The notes under the pieces: generated by a model
Told to the model about the DNA's origin: nothing
Seen by the model: only the letters and a program-made list of their open reading frames with translations
Databases searched by the model: none
Translations under genes and position numbers: made by a program
In this document: piece after piece, positions 34,731 through 42,520 of the stretch
Layout of the letters: each line of letters starts with the position of its first letter
Position numbering within the stretch: position 1 is the stretch's first letter
Source: JAWCQZ01 sp038869515 [NCBI: Halobacteria archaeon]
GTDB taxonomy: Archaea; Halobacteriota; Syntropharchaeia; JACQPP01
Direction of reading: 5' to 3'
DNA: 64,000 nucleotides
Assembly (NCBI GenBank): GCA_038869515.1
Contig: JAWCQZ010000003.1
Location: 31,306 to 95,305 of the forward strand

Positions 34731-35270
34731 CTACGTTCCGCGGAAAAGCCGCCGCGCCAGGAACTCGGGAAGCCCCGCTTCCAGTTCCGGGCTGCGCTCT
34801 CGACGCCATATTCCACCCGCCGGATTTCGAAACGATTTTTCTCCAGGAGCGCGTGAACGGCCAGCAGGTCCTGCTCCGGCATCTCCAGGGTCCGTGGCAA
34901 CCGCCGCAGCCACTCGACGGGACCCCGTCCAGCACGGAGCGGGTCCACTCCACGGCCCGGGCCGCCCGCGGGTTGAGCCGCTCCGTCTCGCCCGTCACCA
35001 CCGCCCAGTCGTGGTTCCCCTGGACCGTCTCCGCTCCCCGCTCCCGCAGGAGGGGCAATGACGGGGCCCGGGTCGGCCCGGTAGCCGACGACGTCGCCGG
35101 GGCAGAGGATGCGGTCCACGGAACTGATGATTTTGTCTGCGTTCTCCACCAATTCCGCCAACCCCTCCACGGTCGAGGCGGGGCAGGCCCCGCCGGCCTT
35201 CCGTTTCCGGACCTCGAGGCGGGTCCCGCACGAGAGGACCTCTCCCCCGATTTCGACGCCCGGCCCCACC
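34731..35270 (-). pseudogene. Frameshifted metallophosphoesterase
   Basis: Three reading frames together spell a calcineurin-like phosphoesterase of the DR1281/YfcE type. Frame 1: DKIISSVDRILCPGDVVGYR (metal-binding GDVVG). Near 35055 it shifts to frame 2: LLRERGAETVQGNHDWAVVT (metal-binding GNHDW) to VEWTRSVLDG. Near 34923 it returns to frame 1: WLRRLPRTLEMPEQDLLAVH, then FEIRRVEYGVESAAR; a third shift gives AGLPEFLARRLFRG. The segment with the GHTH motif that should follow LLAVH is deleted, and the N-terminal D-x-H is missing. Decayed; it borders a C-type repeat. Confidence 0.8.
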
Positions 35271-35276
35271 GAGTTC

Positions 35277-35392
35277 ACAAGAATTTTCGCTGCGCGAACA
35301 TTCTTAAAAGGCCCGCCGGCGGACGCCCCGGGCTTCAGGCCGCGGGGTATCGCAGAACTCGCGCGAGCGCAGCGAGCGCGAGTTCTGTCACG
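35277..35392 (+). repeat. Dispersed hairpin repeat, type C copy 1
   Basis: It matches 51997-52112 almost base for base: CACAAGAATTTTCGCTGCGC, TTAAAAGGCCCGCCGGCGGA, and CAGAACTCGC...GCGAGTTCTG around GCGAGCGCAGCGAGC. Two stem-loops are predicted. It ends 6 nt from the yjbQ stop codon, as copy 2 ends at the prs stop codon. Confidence 0.85.
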
Positions 35393-35398
35393 GGGGCC

Positions 35399-35818
35399 TC
35401 ATTCCCCCATGACCTGCACGACGACCTCCCTGGAGCGGGGCCGGGTGTCGTGGTCGATGAAGACGATCTGCTGCCAGGTCCCGAGGACGAGGCGGCCCCC
35501 GGCAAAGGGGACCGTCAGCGAGGGGCCGAGGAGGGAGGCCCGCAGGTGGCTCGCCCCGTTGTCGTCGCCGCCGGTCTCGTGGTGGGCGTACTCCTCCCCG
35601 GAGGGGGCGAGCCTCTCGAAGAGGCCCGCCATGTCCCTGACGAGGCCGGGCTCGAACTCCATCGTGGTGACCGAGGCGGTGGAGCCCGGGACGAAGAGCG
35701 TCGCGACGCCGTCCCCCATCTTCGACTCCCGGACCGCCCGGGCCACTTCCGAGGTGATGTCGAGGATGTGGCCCCTCCCCCGGGTCTGGAGGGAGAGGGT
35801 CCGGGTCTGGACCGCCAT
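35399..35818 (-). CDS. YjbQ/UPF0047 family protein, 139 aa
   Basis: It matches the UPF0047/YjbQ family (secondary thiamine-phosphate synthase-like): VTTMEFEPGLVRDMAGLFER, EYAHHETGGDDNGASHLRAS with conserved His/Glu/Asp metal or phosphate ligands, GGRLVLGTWQQIVFIDHDTR and the terminal REVVVQVMGE. Normal length. The in vivo role in archaea is uncertain; the weak thiamine-phosphate synthase activity is known from bacterial members. The ATG at 35818 is 26.5 nt from the centre of the shared TATA box, so the mRNA should be leaderless. Confidence 0.88.
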   Translation of the reverse strand: MAVQTRTLSLQTRGRGHILDITSEVARAVRESKMGDGVATLFVPGSTASVTTMEFEPGLVRDMAGLFERLAPSGEEYAHHETGGDDNGASHLRASLLGPSLTVPFAGGRLVLGTWQQIVFIDHDTRPRSREVVVQVMGE

Positions 35819-35840
35819 GGGTCCCAGTGGGTCCGCGCTT

Positions 35841-35848
35841 TTTATAAA
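35841..35848. promoter_or_regulatory. Single palindromic TATA box serving two divergent leaderless genes
   Basis: TTTATAAA is its own reverse complement. Its centre (35844.5) lies exactly 26.5 nt from the A of the yjbQ ATG (35818, minus) and 26.5 nt from the A of the ahbAB ATG (35871, plus). No second AT-rich box exists in the 52-nt gap, so one TBP site must serve both directions. Confidence 0.8.
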
Positions 35849-35870
35849 CGCCTGCGGGAGAGGAGCGGGG

Positions 35871-36926
35871 ATGCCGGTCGAACTGGACGCCCTCGACAAG
35901 AGGGTCCTCAATGCCATCCAGTGGGACTTTCCCCTCGACCCCCGCCCCTTCGATGTCCTCGGGGAGCGGTTCGGGACCACCGGGGAGGAGGTCCTGAAGC
36001 GGGTGGCGAAGATGAAGGCCGGGAAAATCGTGCGGCAGATCAGCGCCATCTTCGACACCCGGAACCTGGGCTACCGGTCGAGCCTCGTGGCGGCCATCTA
36101 CGAGCCCTCGAAACTGGACGCCGGGGCCGCGGTCATCAACGCCCACCCCGGGGTCTCCCACAACTACCGGAGGAACCACAGGTACAACCTCTGGTACACG
36201 GTGGCGGTCCCCCCGAACAGCCGCCTCGGGCTCGAGAAGACCGTGGAGACCCTCCACCGCGAGTCGGGGGCTGTCCGGACCCGCCTCATGCCGACCCTGA
36301 AACTGTTCAAAATCGGGGTGAAACTCGACATCGAGGGCTCCGACGACGTCACGGCCCAGTCGAAGTACGAGGGGTTCAGCGAGAAGCACCGGGCCGTGAA
36401 GCACCCGGTCACCGAGCGGGACATCCGCATCATCCTCCGCCTCCAGCAGGACATGCCCCTGGTCGCGACCCCCTTCGACGCCCTCGCCGCGCAGGACGGC
36501 GACGGCCTCTCCGGAGAGGAGCTCCTGGAGGGAGCGCGCAGGTTCGTGGAGCGCAACCAGATGAGGAGGTTCGCCGCAGTCCTCCACCACCGCAAGGCGG
36601 GCTACATCTCGAACGCCATGGGGGTGTGGGTCGTCCCCCCCGATCGCGTCGAGGAGGTGGGCGCCGAGATGGCCAACTTCAACGCAGTGAGCCACTGCTA
36701 CCTGCGCCCCACCTACGAGGACTGGCCCTACAACATCTTCACCATGGTCCACGGCAGGAAGAAGGCCGACTGCGAGACGGTCCTGGACGCCATCGGAGAG
36801 AAGACCGGGGTCCGCGAGAGGGAGTCTCTCTACTCGACCCGCGAATACAAGAAAATCCGGGTCCCCTACTTCACTCCGGACTACGCCGCATGGGAAGCGC
36901 GGCACGAGAACGGGGCATCGGCCTGA
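35871..36926 (+). CDS. ahbAB: Siroheme decarboxylase, AhbA-AhbB fusion, 351 aa
   Basis: Two Lrp-like modules in one chain. Module 1 (residues about 5-165): helix-turn-helix LDKRVLNAIQWDFPLDPRPF, then RNLGYRSSLVAAIYEPSKLD and SHNYRRNHRYNLWYTVAVPP. Module 2 (about 180-345): ITERDIRI-type start, FAAVLHHRKAGYISNAMGVW and VSHCYLRPTYEDWPYNIFTM. These are the AhbA and AhbB signatures; the heterodimer converts siroheme to 12,18-didecarboxysiroheme in the alternative heme pathway. Subunits are usually separate genes of 150-170 aa each. AhbC and AhbD are not in the window. An Lrp-type regulator is the main alternative, less likely given both motif sets. Confidence 0.85.
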   Translation: MPVELDALDKRVLNAIQWDFPLDPRPFDVLGERFGTTGEEVLKRVAKMKAGKIVRQISAIFDTRNLGYRSSLVAAIYEPSKLDAGAAVINAHPGVSHNYRRNHRYNLWYTVAVPPNSRLGLEKTVETLHRESGAVRTRLMPTLKLFKIGVKLDIEGSDDVTAQSKYEGFSEKHRAVKHPVTERDIRIILRLQQDMPLVATPFDALAAQDGDGLSGEELLEGARRFVERNQMRRFAAVLHHRKAGYISNAMGVWVVPPDRVEEVGAEMANFNAVSHCYLRPTYEDWPYNIFTMVHGRKKADCETVLDAIGEKTGVRERESLYSTREYKKIRVPYFTPDYAAWEARHENGASA

Positions 36927-36928
36927 CC

Positions 36929-37066
36929 TCAGACGGCCCGGACCCGGCGCACCGTCGTGGGCTGCTGCTTGAGCAGAATGCGGGAACCGCACCGGTCGCA
37001 CCGGACCGTGGCCCCCTGCCGGTCAAGGTCCACGGGGCTCCGGCACTTGAGGCACAGATAGGCCAT
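36929..37066 (-). CDS. rpoP: DNA-directed RNA polymerase subunit Rpo12 (RpoP), 45 aa
   Basis: This short gene reads MAYLCLKCRSPVDLDRQGA, then VRCDRCGSRILLKQQPTT and ends RRVRAV. The two Cys pairs (CLKC, CDRC) bind zinc, and the R-I-L-x-K-x-x-P-x-x-x-R-x-V-x-A tail is the universal Rpb12/RpoP signature. Length matches the family (about 45-50 aa). It joins Rpo3/Rpo10/Rpo11 at the polymerase assembly platform. A GGTTAAAG box about 32 nt upstream gives it its own promoter; its stop lies 2 nt from the ahbAB stop, tail to tail. Confidence 0.92.
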   Translation of the reverse strand: MAYLCLKCRSPVDLDRQGATVRCDRCGSRILLKQQPTTVRRVRAV

Positions 37067-37109
37067 GGCAGAGCCATCGCTCCGGCCTCTTTAACCTTTG
37101 CCGCCCGCA

Positions 37110-37400
37110 TCAACTTTTCTTGAACGCGACCTGGAGGACTCCGTTCTTGTAGGTCGCCCGCGCGGAGCCGGGGTCCACCTCGACGGGGAGGTAGACGTGC
37201 TCAATCCGGGCTCCGGCCCGGACCTTGAGGAGGTTGCTCCGGGCCGTGAGTTTGATCTCCTTCTTGTCCACGTCGCCGAGGGCGATGACGGCGGTCACCT
37301 CGCCCTCCCCCTCCACCACCTCGACGCGCCCCGAGGGGCCGTCCAGCAGGAGAAGGTCCTCGTCCGCCTGCCCCTCGGCCCACCAGCGCCGCTTTTCCAT
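37110..37400 (-). CDS. Hsp20-like (alpha-crystallin/CS fold) small protein, 96 aa
   Basis: The short N-terminus is followed by a single beta-sandwich: GRVEVVEGEGEVTAVIAL, KKEIKLTARSNLLKVRAG, YLPVEVDPGSARATYKNG and the final strand VLQVAFKKS. The L-P-x-x-V-D-P-x-x-A-x-A-x-Y-x-N-G-V-L pattern is characteristic of Hsp20/alpha-crystallin proteins. The IxI C-terminal oligomerisation motif is absent, so it may stay small or act like a CS-domain co-chaperone. An AT-rich box (TTATTAAG) lies about 28 nt upstream. Confidence 0.78.
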   Translation of the reverse strand: MEKRRWWAEGQADEDLLLLDGPSGRVEVVEGEGEVTAVIALGDVDKKEIKLTARSNLLKVRAGARIEHVYLPVEVDPGSARATYKNGVLQVAFKKS

Positions 37401-37547
37401 CAGAGTCCGATTTCTGGAAACTTAATAATAAGCCTTATCCCCCTTCGATTACGACCATAATTCGCAATCGGGCGGTCCAAAAGCCTTTTTCGAGGAGAGC
37501 TCTCCGCAGGTTGCCCGGGGCATTCTCCCAGGTGGAGGAGTGGACAG

Positions 37548-37670
37548 ATGGCGGGAAACGCGCGGTGCGACCGGTGCCCCTTAGCGGCGGAGCCCGCAGG
37601 GGCTGGCGGGGCACAAGCAGTTCCGACGTGGGAAAGGTGGGACCGCCTCCCCCGGCTCCTTGTTGCGTAA
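37548..37670 (+). CDS. Possible 40-aa Cys-pair protein
   Basis: A purine-rich GGTGGAGGAG precedes ATG 37548. The frame reads MAGNARCDRCPLAAEPAGAG and ends at TAA 37668, where the B-type repeat begins. A single CDRC pair could bind metal with a partner. No TATA box and no family; it may be a gene remnant. Confidence 0.25.
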   Translation: MAGNARCDRCPLAAEPAGAGGAQAVPTWERWDRLPRLLVA

Positions 37671-38040
37671 GGAAAATTATAGCGCGGAACCCTGCCCTCC
37701 GCGCCCGCTCGCGATATGACGACGGGCGCGGGGCGCAGAACCCTGCCCCTCGCTTCGCTCGGGGCGGGTTCTGCGAGGACAGACCCCCAGGAACCCCGTT
37801 GGGCGGAGGAGGCCCCGGGGGTCTATGTTCGCGTTTCGTCTGTAACGACACTGTTGTCCCGGCGGAACGAGAGAGTTCCCGAGAGGACCGGCGCGGGCCT
37901 CCGATATTGCCACGCGTCCCGAAGGGACGCGAGAATGAAGCCCGCGCCGACGGGACGAGAGAGTTCCCGAGGGGCTCGGGACTTCTCGCGCTCGCTCCGG
38001 GCGGGTTCCGCGAGGGTCGACCCCCGGGGCACCCGGTCCC
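37664..38040 (+). repeat. Dispersed hairpin repeat, type B copy 1 (about 375 bp)
   Basis: Most of the gap between hsp20 and the VapC remnant is this element. It aligns with 58388-58765 at a constant offset of 20725 bases with only a handful of substitutions across 37681-38000. Modules: GCAGAACC...GGTTCTGC stem around CTCGCTTCGCTC, GACCCCCAGGAACCCCGT, CTATGTTCGCGTTTCGTCTG, CACGCGTCCCGAAGGGACGC, GGGACGAGAGAGTTCCCGAG and TCTCGCGCTCGCTCCGGGC. No credible open frame is shared. Confidence 0.9.
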
Positions 38041-38194
38041 CGGAGTCTTCCGCAGAAGGGCGGAGCGGCCGGCGAAGAGGAGGAATCTGGAGGGCTGGAC
38101 GAAATGGGGAGGTCCAGCGCGCTGACGGTCGCTCCGCGAAGGAGAAGTCGGCGAGGGGGTGAAAAGGGTTGCGGTCCCCCGGCGGGCCCCCTCA

Positions 38195-38350
38195 TCAGAC
38201 CACGTCCGCGCCAGGGTATCCCGAGAACCTTCGGTCCCCGGTGACGAAGGTCAGACCGCTGGACCGGGCGACCCGGTAGCCCACGGCGTCAACGTAGGAG
38301 AACTCCCTCGTCTTCTTCCGGAAGTGCTCGGACCTCCAGTCGGTGTCCCG
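38195..38350 (-). pseudogene. VapC (PIN domain) C-terminal remnant
   Basis: In one minus-strand frame the sequence reads EFSYVDAVGYRVARSSGLTF, VTGDRRFSGYPGADVV then stop. This is the C-terminal active-site half of a PIN toxin: the Asp of SYVDA and the Asp of TGDRRF are two of its acidic residues. No start codon or N-terminal half with the first Asp precedes it; the frame fades towards the thermosome stop. Decayed toxin, its antitoxin not found. Confidence 0.7.
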
Positions 38351-38398
38351 AGCCCGCGCCGCCGGATGCGGTGAGGGTTGATGCCTGCCAAGTTGGGC

Positions 38399-40048
38399 CT
38401 AGTCGAAGTCGGAGTCGCCGCCGTCGTCGTCCTTGCCGCCCGGCGGCGAGGGGGGGCCGCCGCCCTTCCCCATCTTGCCCGCGGCAATCACGTCGTCAAT
38501 CCGGAGAATCATCGCCGCAGCCTCGGTCGCCGAGGTGATGGCCTGGGCCTTGACCCGCAGGGGCTCCACGACCCCCTGCTTCAGCGAGTCGACGACCTTC
38601 CCGCGGAACACCTCGAGACCGGCGCTCTTGGAGCCCTTCTCGTGCTGGCTCCGGAGCTCCACGAGCATGTCAATCGGGTCGTGGCCGCCGTTCTCGGCGA
38701 GGGTCCGGGGGATGACCTCCATGGCGTCGGCGAACGCCTCGATGGCAAGCTGCTCCCGGCCCCCCACGGTCGCCGCATATTCGCGCAGCCGGAGGGCAGC
38801 CTCCACCTCGGGGGCGCCGCCGCCGGGGAGCACCTTCTTGCTCTCCATCGCGACGCCGACCACCCGGAGGGCGTCGTGGAGGCCCCGCTCGGCCTCGTCG
38901 AGTACGTGCTCGGAGCCCCCGCGGAGGAGGATGGAGACCGCCCGCGGGTTCTTGCACTGGGTGATGAACAGGAGCTCGTCCTCGCCGATCTTCCGCTCCT
39001 CCACGAGCCCGGCCTTGCCCAACTCCGCCGACGTAGCCTCGTCGAGGTTGGTGACGACGCGGCCGCCGGTGGCCCGCGCGAGTTTCTCCATGTCGCTCTT
39101 CTTCACCCTTCGGGCGGCGAGGATGCCCGCCTTGGCGAGGTAGTGCTGGGGGAGGTCATCGATGCCTTTCTGGCAGAAGAGGACGTTCGCCCCGAGGCCG
39201 GATATCTTGTCGGCCATCTTCTTGAGGATGCGCTCTTCCTCGTCCATGAAGGTCCGCATCTGGTCGGGCGAGCGGATTTTGATCTCGGCGTCAATCTCGG
39301 TCTTCTCGATCTCCAGGGCGGCGTTCAGGAGGAGGATTTTGGCGCCCTCGACCTTCCTGGGCATGGACTTGTGGACCCGTTCCTTCTCGATGATCATGCC
39401 GTCCACCATCGCCGAGTCCTCCATGCGGCCGCCGTGCTTCTTGACGATGTTGATGTTGTCCACGTCCACCTTGCCGCCGTCGTCCACGACCGCCTGGCAC
39501 GCCTTGACCGCGATGGCGGCCAAGGCCTCCCCGGCCCCCATGGTTTGGGGCCCCTTGCTGAACATGGCGGTGGTCGCGACCTTGGTGAGCATTGCCTTGT
39601 CGTCGGGCTTGATTTCGACGGCCAGTTTCTCCATGATCTCGGCCGCCTTGGCGCCCGCCTTCTTGTAGCCCGAGTTGATGGTCGTGGCGTGGACCTCCTG
39701 CTCGATGAGGTCCTCCGCCTTCTTCAGGAGTTCTCCCGCGAGGACCACCGCCGTCGTGGTCCCGTCCCCGACCTCGTCGTCCTGGGTCTTCGCGACCTCC
39801 ACCATCATCTTGGCGGCGGGGTGCTCGATGTCCATCTCCTTGAGGATGGTCGCCCCGTCGTTGGTGATGACGACGTCCCCCATGGAGTCCACCAGCATCT
39901 TGTCCATGCCCTTGGGGCCCAGGGTGGTCCGGACCGCCGCGGCGACCGCCTTGGCCGCCAGGATGTTCCGGGACTGCGCCTCGCGCCCCCGGGTGCGCTC
40001 GCTGCCCTCCTTGAGGATGAGGACCGGGGTTCCGCCCATGCCTGCCAT
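38399..40048 (-). CDS. Thermosome (group II chaperonin) subunit, 549 aa
   Basis: Complete CCT/thermosome subunit: [48 protein letters not shown] for ATP binding, the apical-domain [18 protein letters not shown] and [13 protein letters not shown] near the C-terminus. The last 25 residues are Gly/Asp-rich ([20 protein letters not shown]), the flexible tails inside the cavity. It folds proteins in a double ring with a built-in lid. ATG 40048 follows a TATATAA box centred 32 nt upstream; ATG 40039 is an alternative. Confidence 0.96.
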   Translation of the reverse strand: MAGMGGTPVLILKEGSERTRGREAQSRNILAAKAVAAAVRTTLGPKGMDKMLVDSMGDVVITNDGATILKEMDIEHPAAKMMVEVAKTQDDEVGDGTTTAVVLAGELLKKAEDLIEQEVHATTINSGYKKAGAKAAEIMEKLAVEIKPDDKAMLTKVATTAMFSKGPQTMGAGEALAAIAVKACQAVVDDGGKVDVDNINIVKKHGGRMEDSAMVDGMIIEKERVHKSMPRKVEGAKILLLNAALEIEKTEIDAEIKIRSPDQMRTFMDEEERILKKMADKISGLGANVLFCQKGIDDLPQHYLAKAGILAARRVKKSDMEKLARATGGRVVTNLDEATSAELGKAGLVEERKIGEDELLFITQCKNPRAVSILLRGGSEHVLDEAERGLHDALRVVGVAMESKKVLPGGGAPEVEAALRLREYAATVGGREQLAIEAFADAMEVIPRTLAENGGHDPIDMLVELRSQHEKGSKSAGLEVFRGKVVDSLKQGVVEPLRVKAQAITSATEAAAMILRIDDVIAAGKMGKGGGPPSPPGGKDDDGGDSDFD

Positions 40049-40076
40049 GTTCGGAGGGGTGTGAACCTAAAAGTTC

Positions 40077-40083
40077 TATATAA
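40077..40083. promoter_or_regulatory. TATA box of the thermosome gene, possibly bidirectional
   Basis: TATATAA (minus: TTATATA) is centred 32 nt before the thermosome ATG. The core is nearly symmetric, and a plus-strand transcript would start near 40107, ahead of the Cys-rich frame at 40201-40332. Confidence 0.55.
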
Positions 40084-40107
40084 GGGTTTCGAAGCCAGGT
40101 TCGGCTG

Positions 40108-40332
40108 CACAATCAAGGTGCGGAGCCGGCACAGACCCCTCCGAGCCACGGCCGACCCCCACCCCGTCTCGGGAGGCGACTCGGGCGGCCTCGCGCTCCC
40201 CGCTTCTGCGGCCGCTGCTTCTGGCTCGGCCTCCACCGGGATCTCCACGCGTCGGACTCCCCTACCGCCGGGGCGCGGGGGTGCGGGGACTGCGAGGCCC
40301 TGGAGGACCTCCGCCGCGAACTGGAGAAGTAA
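40108..40332 (+). other. Possible small zinc-ribbon-like coding remnant
   Basis: The frame ending at TAA 40330-40332 reads APRFCGRCFWLGLHRDLHAS, then GARGCGDCEALEDLRRELEK. Two Cys pairs (CGRC, CGDC) and a charged helical end look like a zinc ribbon. It has no in-frame ATG, GTG or TTG upstream. A GTG at 40118 opens a different frame, so a frameshift or noncanonical start would be needed. It lies between the thermosome and Nfu-N genes. Confidence 0.3.
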
Positions 40333-40362
40333 GGTTCAATAGGGCCCTTCCCCACTGGAACG

Positions 40363-40629
40363 ATGCTCCAAATCGTCGCCGAGACGACCCCGAACCCCAA
40401 TTCCATGAAGTTCACCCTGAACAAGACCGTGGCCCAGAAGGGGGAGTTCTACTCGACCCCGGCCCAGGGCGAGAAGAGCCCGCTGGCGAAGAAGCTCTTC
40501 GGCCTGCCCGGGGTCGCAGCGGTCTTTCTGCTGAACAACTTCGTCACCATCACCCGGCAGCCGACCGCCGACTGGGAGCCGCTGGTGGCGGCGGTGAAGG
40601 AGACGCTGCAATCCCACTTCAGCGAGTAG
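40363..40629 (+). CDS. Nfu N-terminal-domain protein (Fe-S scaffold related), 88 aa
   Basis: AETTPNPNSMKFTLNKTVAQ, SPLAKKLFGLPGVAAVFLLN and NFVTITRQPTADWEPL match the Nfu_N domain almost end to end. In eukaryotes and some bacteria this precedes the CxxC NifU-C domain; here it stands alone, without any Cys, so it cannot carry a cluster itself. It may act with another scaffold such as the IscA-type protein encoded 2 kb away. Its last 11 nt overlap the end of trpS, tail to tail. Confidence 0.82.
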   Translation: MLQIVAETTPNPNSMKFTLNKTVAQKGEFYSTPAQGEKSPLAKKLFGLPGVAAVFLLNNFVTITRQPTADWEPLVAAVKETLQSHFSE

Positions 40630-41953
40630 GTGCCGGCTTCAATCCAAACTCATCAAGTTGTTCCCGGGCAGCTTCACGCTTCTCTTGGTGCTCCGTGAGG
40701 ATGCTCCGCATCTCCCCCGCCGCCCACTTCTTGCACGGCCCGCAGAGGCGCTTGCCTGATTTGCATAGGTCACGCATCTCCTTCAACCCCTTGTCATCGT
40801 CGAGATTGCATTCCATCAGTTCATAGACCGTGCACTTTTCCCACTCTCCGCCCTTCTCCCGCTGCTCCCTCTCGGTAGCCCGGCCCCCGGTTTTGGCTTT
40901 CAAGACTTTCGTCTCGGCCTCCTTCGGCGCTTCCGAGAGCGCGATGTGGGACTCGGGGACGCTGGAGGACATCTTGCCCCCGGTGAGGCCCGTCATGAAG
41001 CGGTGGTAAAGGCCGGCAGGGGGAACAAAGAATGGAAATCTCCATTTCATTGCACCCTCCGCCATCAGGGCGTCCAACAAAGTCCGCAGCGCACCCGCGA
41101 GGCGGCCTTCAAATTCGATGTGCTGCTTGTGTTCGACGATTTTTCCCTGCTTCCCCGCTTCCTGATACGCTTCTTTCAGCTGTTGCGCAATCGCCCGGGA
41201 AGCATCGTCCTTCCACCGCAGAATGGCGGAATCGGGGTGCTCCTCGATCACGAACGGGTTCATGCGCGCCCCCAAATCCCGCGCCAGCCGGATGTGCGGA
41301 TCCTGGTCCCCGCCCACGGGCACCACCAGCGGCCGCGGCCCGCCGTTCTCCGGCAGTTGAGGGGCAAGGATGTCCGCCGCCTGGACCGCCGGGCAGAGCA
41401 TGTGCGCCAGCGTCGTCTCGCCGCTGAATCCGTAGATGGCCCTCAGCTCCGAGTAGTTCGCCTCCTTCGCGAGTCGGAACGCCAAATCCTGAACCTGCCG
41501 GTTTTCCGACTGGAAATAGACCTTCACACGGTCGGGTTTGAGCCCGATCGCGATGAGCGAGAGGGCATATTCGTTGATTCCCCACTCGCGGCACTTCTCC
41601 CAAGAGATGCCCCGCACCGCGTGCGCCTCCATGTCGGCGATGGCGACAGTGGCGTCGCCGCCCATCTGCTGGTGCCACACAATCTCCTCCATGACCATCT
41701 TCGCGCCGAGGTGCGCCCGTCCCGATGGCATGAAGCCGCTGATGACGCCGAAGGGCTTCCGGGCCGCCATCGCCGCCAGGACCCGGCCGTAGTCCCGGTG
41801 GCCGAAGATGATGCTCCGCGCCATGAGCCGCATGGGCCTCGGGACCTTCGCGAGGAGGGGTCCGAAAGGCTCGATGCCGAAGTCGCGGATGAGTTGCTCG
41901 TAGTCGGCGATTTGCGCCCGCCCCCACGGGTCGAGCCGCGCCTGCTCGGGCAT
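40619..41953 (-). CDS. trpS: Tryptophanyl-tRNA synthetase, archaeal type, 444 aa
   Basis: Class I synthetase charging tRNA-Trp. The HIGH-like motif is PSGRAHLGAKMVMEE, and the KMSKS-like motif is GGKMSSSVPES. VVPVGGDQDPHIRLARDLG is the family's specificity block, in the longer archaeal/eukaryotic form. Near the C-terminus a Cys-rich segment (CNLDDDKG ... DLCKSGKRLCGPCKKWAAGE) resembles the small helical insert of archaeal enzymes. Full length. Confidence 0.93.
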   Translation of the reverse strand: MPEQARLDPWGRAQIADYEQLIRDFGIEPFGPLLAKVPRPMRLMARSIIFGHRDYGRVLAAMAARKPFGVISGFMPSGRAHLGAKMVMEEIVWHQQMGGDATVAIADMEAHAVRGISWEKCREWGINEYALSLIAIGLKPDRVKVYFQSENRQVQDLAFRLAKEANYSELRAIYGFSGETTLAHMLCPAVQAADILAPQLPENGGPRPLVVPVGGDQDPHIRLARDLGARMNPFVIEEHPDSAILRWKDDASRAIAQQLKEAYQEAGKQGKIVEHKQHIEFEGRLAGALRTLLDALMAEGAMKWRFPFFVPPAGLYHRFMTGLTGGKMSSSVPESHIALSEAPKEAETKVLKAKTGGRATEREQREKGGEWEKCTVYELMECNLDDDKGLKEMRDLCKSGKRLCGPCKKWAAGEMRSILTEHQEKREAAREQLDEFGLKPAPTR

Positions 41954-41983
41954 CGCAAGAGTGGGTCAGATCGGGCTAAATCC

Positions 41984-42409
41984 TTACTTGTCAGCGCCCC
42001 GCGACTCTCGTCGCAAACGAGCCCCCGCGGCCGGCGTTTCCGGGGGCTCGCCGCCCAGGGCCGTCTCGGCCCTCTCCTCCCACTCCCGGGCGGCGGAGTT
42101 CAGCATCTCCACGTAGAACCCCAAGCGGAACGCGTCGAGGTCGAGGCGCTCGCCGCTCTTCCCGCCCCACTCCCGCACCGCCGCCTCCTTGAGGCCGGGC
42201 TCCATGTCGGGGGGCTCGTCGTCGCACTTGAGGAGGTCGGCTGCGAAGCGGGCCGCCAGGGCGCGTCCTCCCCGTTCCGCGAGGCGGGCGGCGAACCGGG
42301 CGCCGAAGAGGTAGGAGCGGCTCCGTCCCGGGATGCCCCGGGCACGCATCCGCCTGAGCGCCTCTTCGAGTTGGGGGCCGAGGGCGGAGGCCGGGTCCAT
42401 GGGGCCCAT
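41984..42409 (-). CDS. Conserved-looking protein of unknown function, 141 aa
   Basis: A mainly helical protein: LGPQLEEALRRMRARGIPGR, SYLFGARFAARLAERGGRAL, AADLLKCDDEPPDMEPGLKE and DAFRLGFYVEMLNSAAREWE. No signal or membrane segment. It is 30 nt upstream of trpS on the same strand and could be cotranscribed. ATG 42409 is preferred (or 42400), because longer starts run into a GC hairpin. The family is not recognised. Confidence 0.6.
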   Translation of the reverse strand: MGPMDPASALGPQLEEALRRMRARGIPGRSRSYLFGARFAARLAERGGRALAARFAADLLKCDDEPPDMEPGLKEAAVREWGGKSGERLDLDAFRLGFYVEMLNSAAREWEERAETALGGEPPETPAAGARLRRESRGADK

Positions 42410-42443
42410 GGGCCGGCCCCGAATTGAATCTGATGGGGAATCG

Positions 42444-42475
42444 CCGGGGGAGGGGGCCCGAACCCCCTCCCCCGG
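42444..42475. repeat. G/C-run hairpin, 13-bp perfect arms
   Basis: CCGGGGGAGGGGG and CCCCCTCCCCCGG flank a CCCGAA loop, between the IscA-type gene and the 141-aa gene. It shares its core with 3343-3371. It could terminate the iscA transcript (no T-tract) or be a dispersed element. Confidence 0.6.
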
Positions 42476-42520
42476 ATGGAGTGCGGCCGCGGGGAGGGGC
42501 AATACTTGGGGCGTGGGAAC

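Noticed and set aside
35871-36926. Plain Lrp/AsnC regulator
   Set aside because: Two complete modules and the AhbA- and AhbB-type motifs fit siroheme decarboxylase better than a DNA-binding regulator.
37664-38040. Type B repeat as a CRISPR array
   Set aside because: Units are different stem-loops, not evenly spaced identical repeats with unique spacers, and no cas genes are present.
37677-38195. Peptides encoded by the B repeats (for example a frame with REARAGPLGNSLVPPGQ)
   Set aside because: Frames are shared only because the DNA is shared; they have no start context, no domain and are interrupted differently in the two copies.
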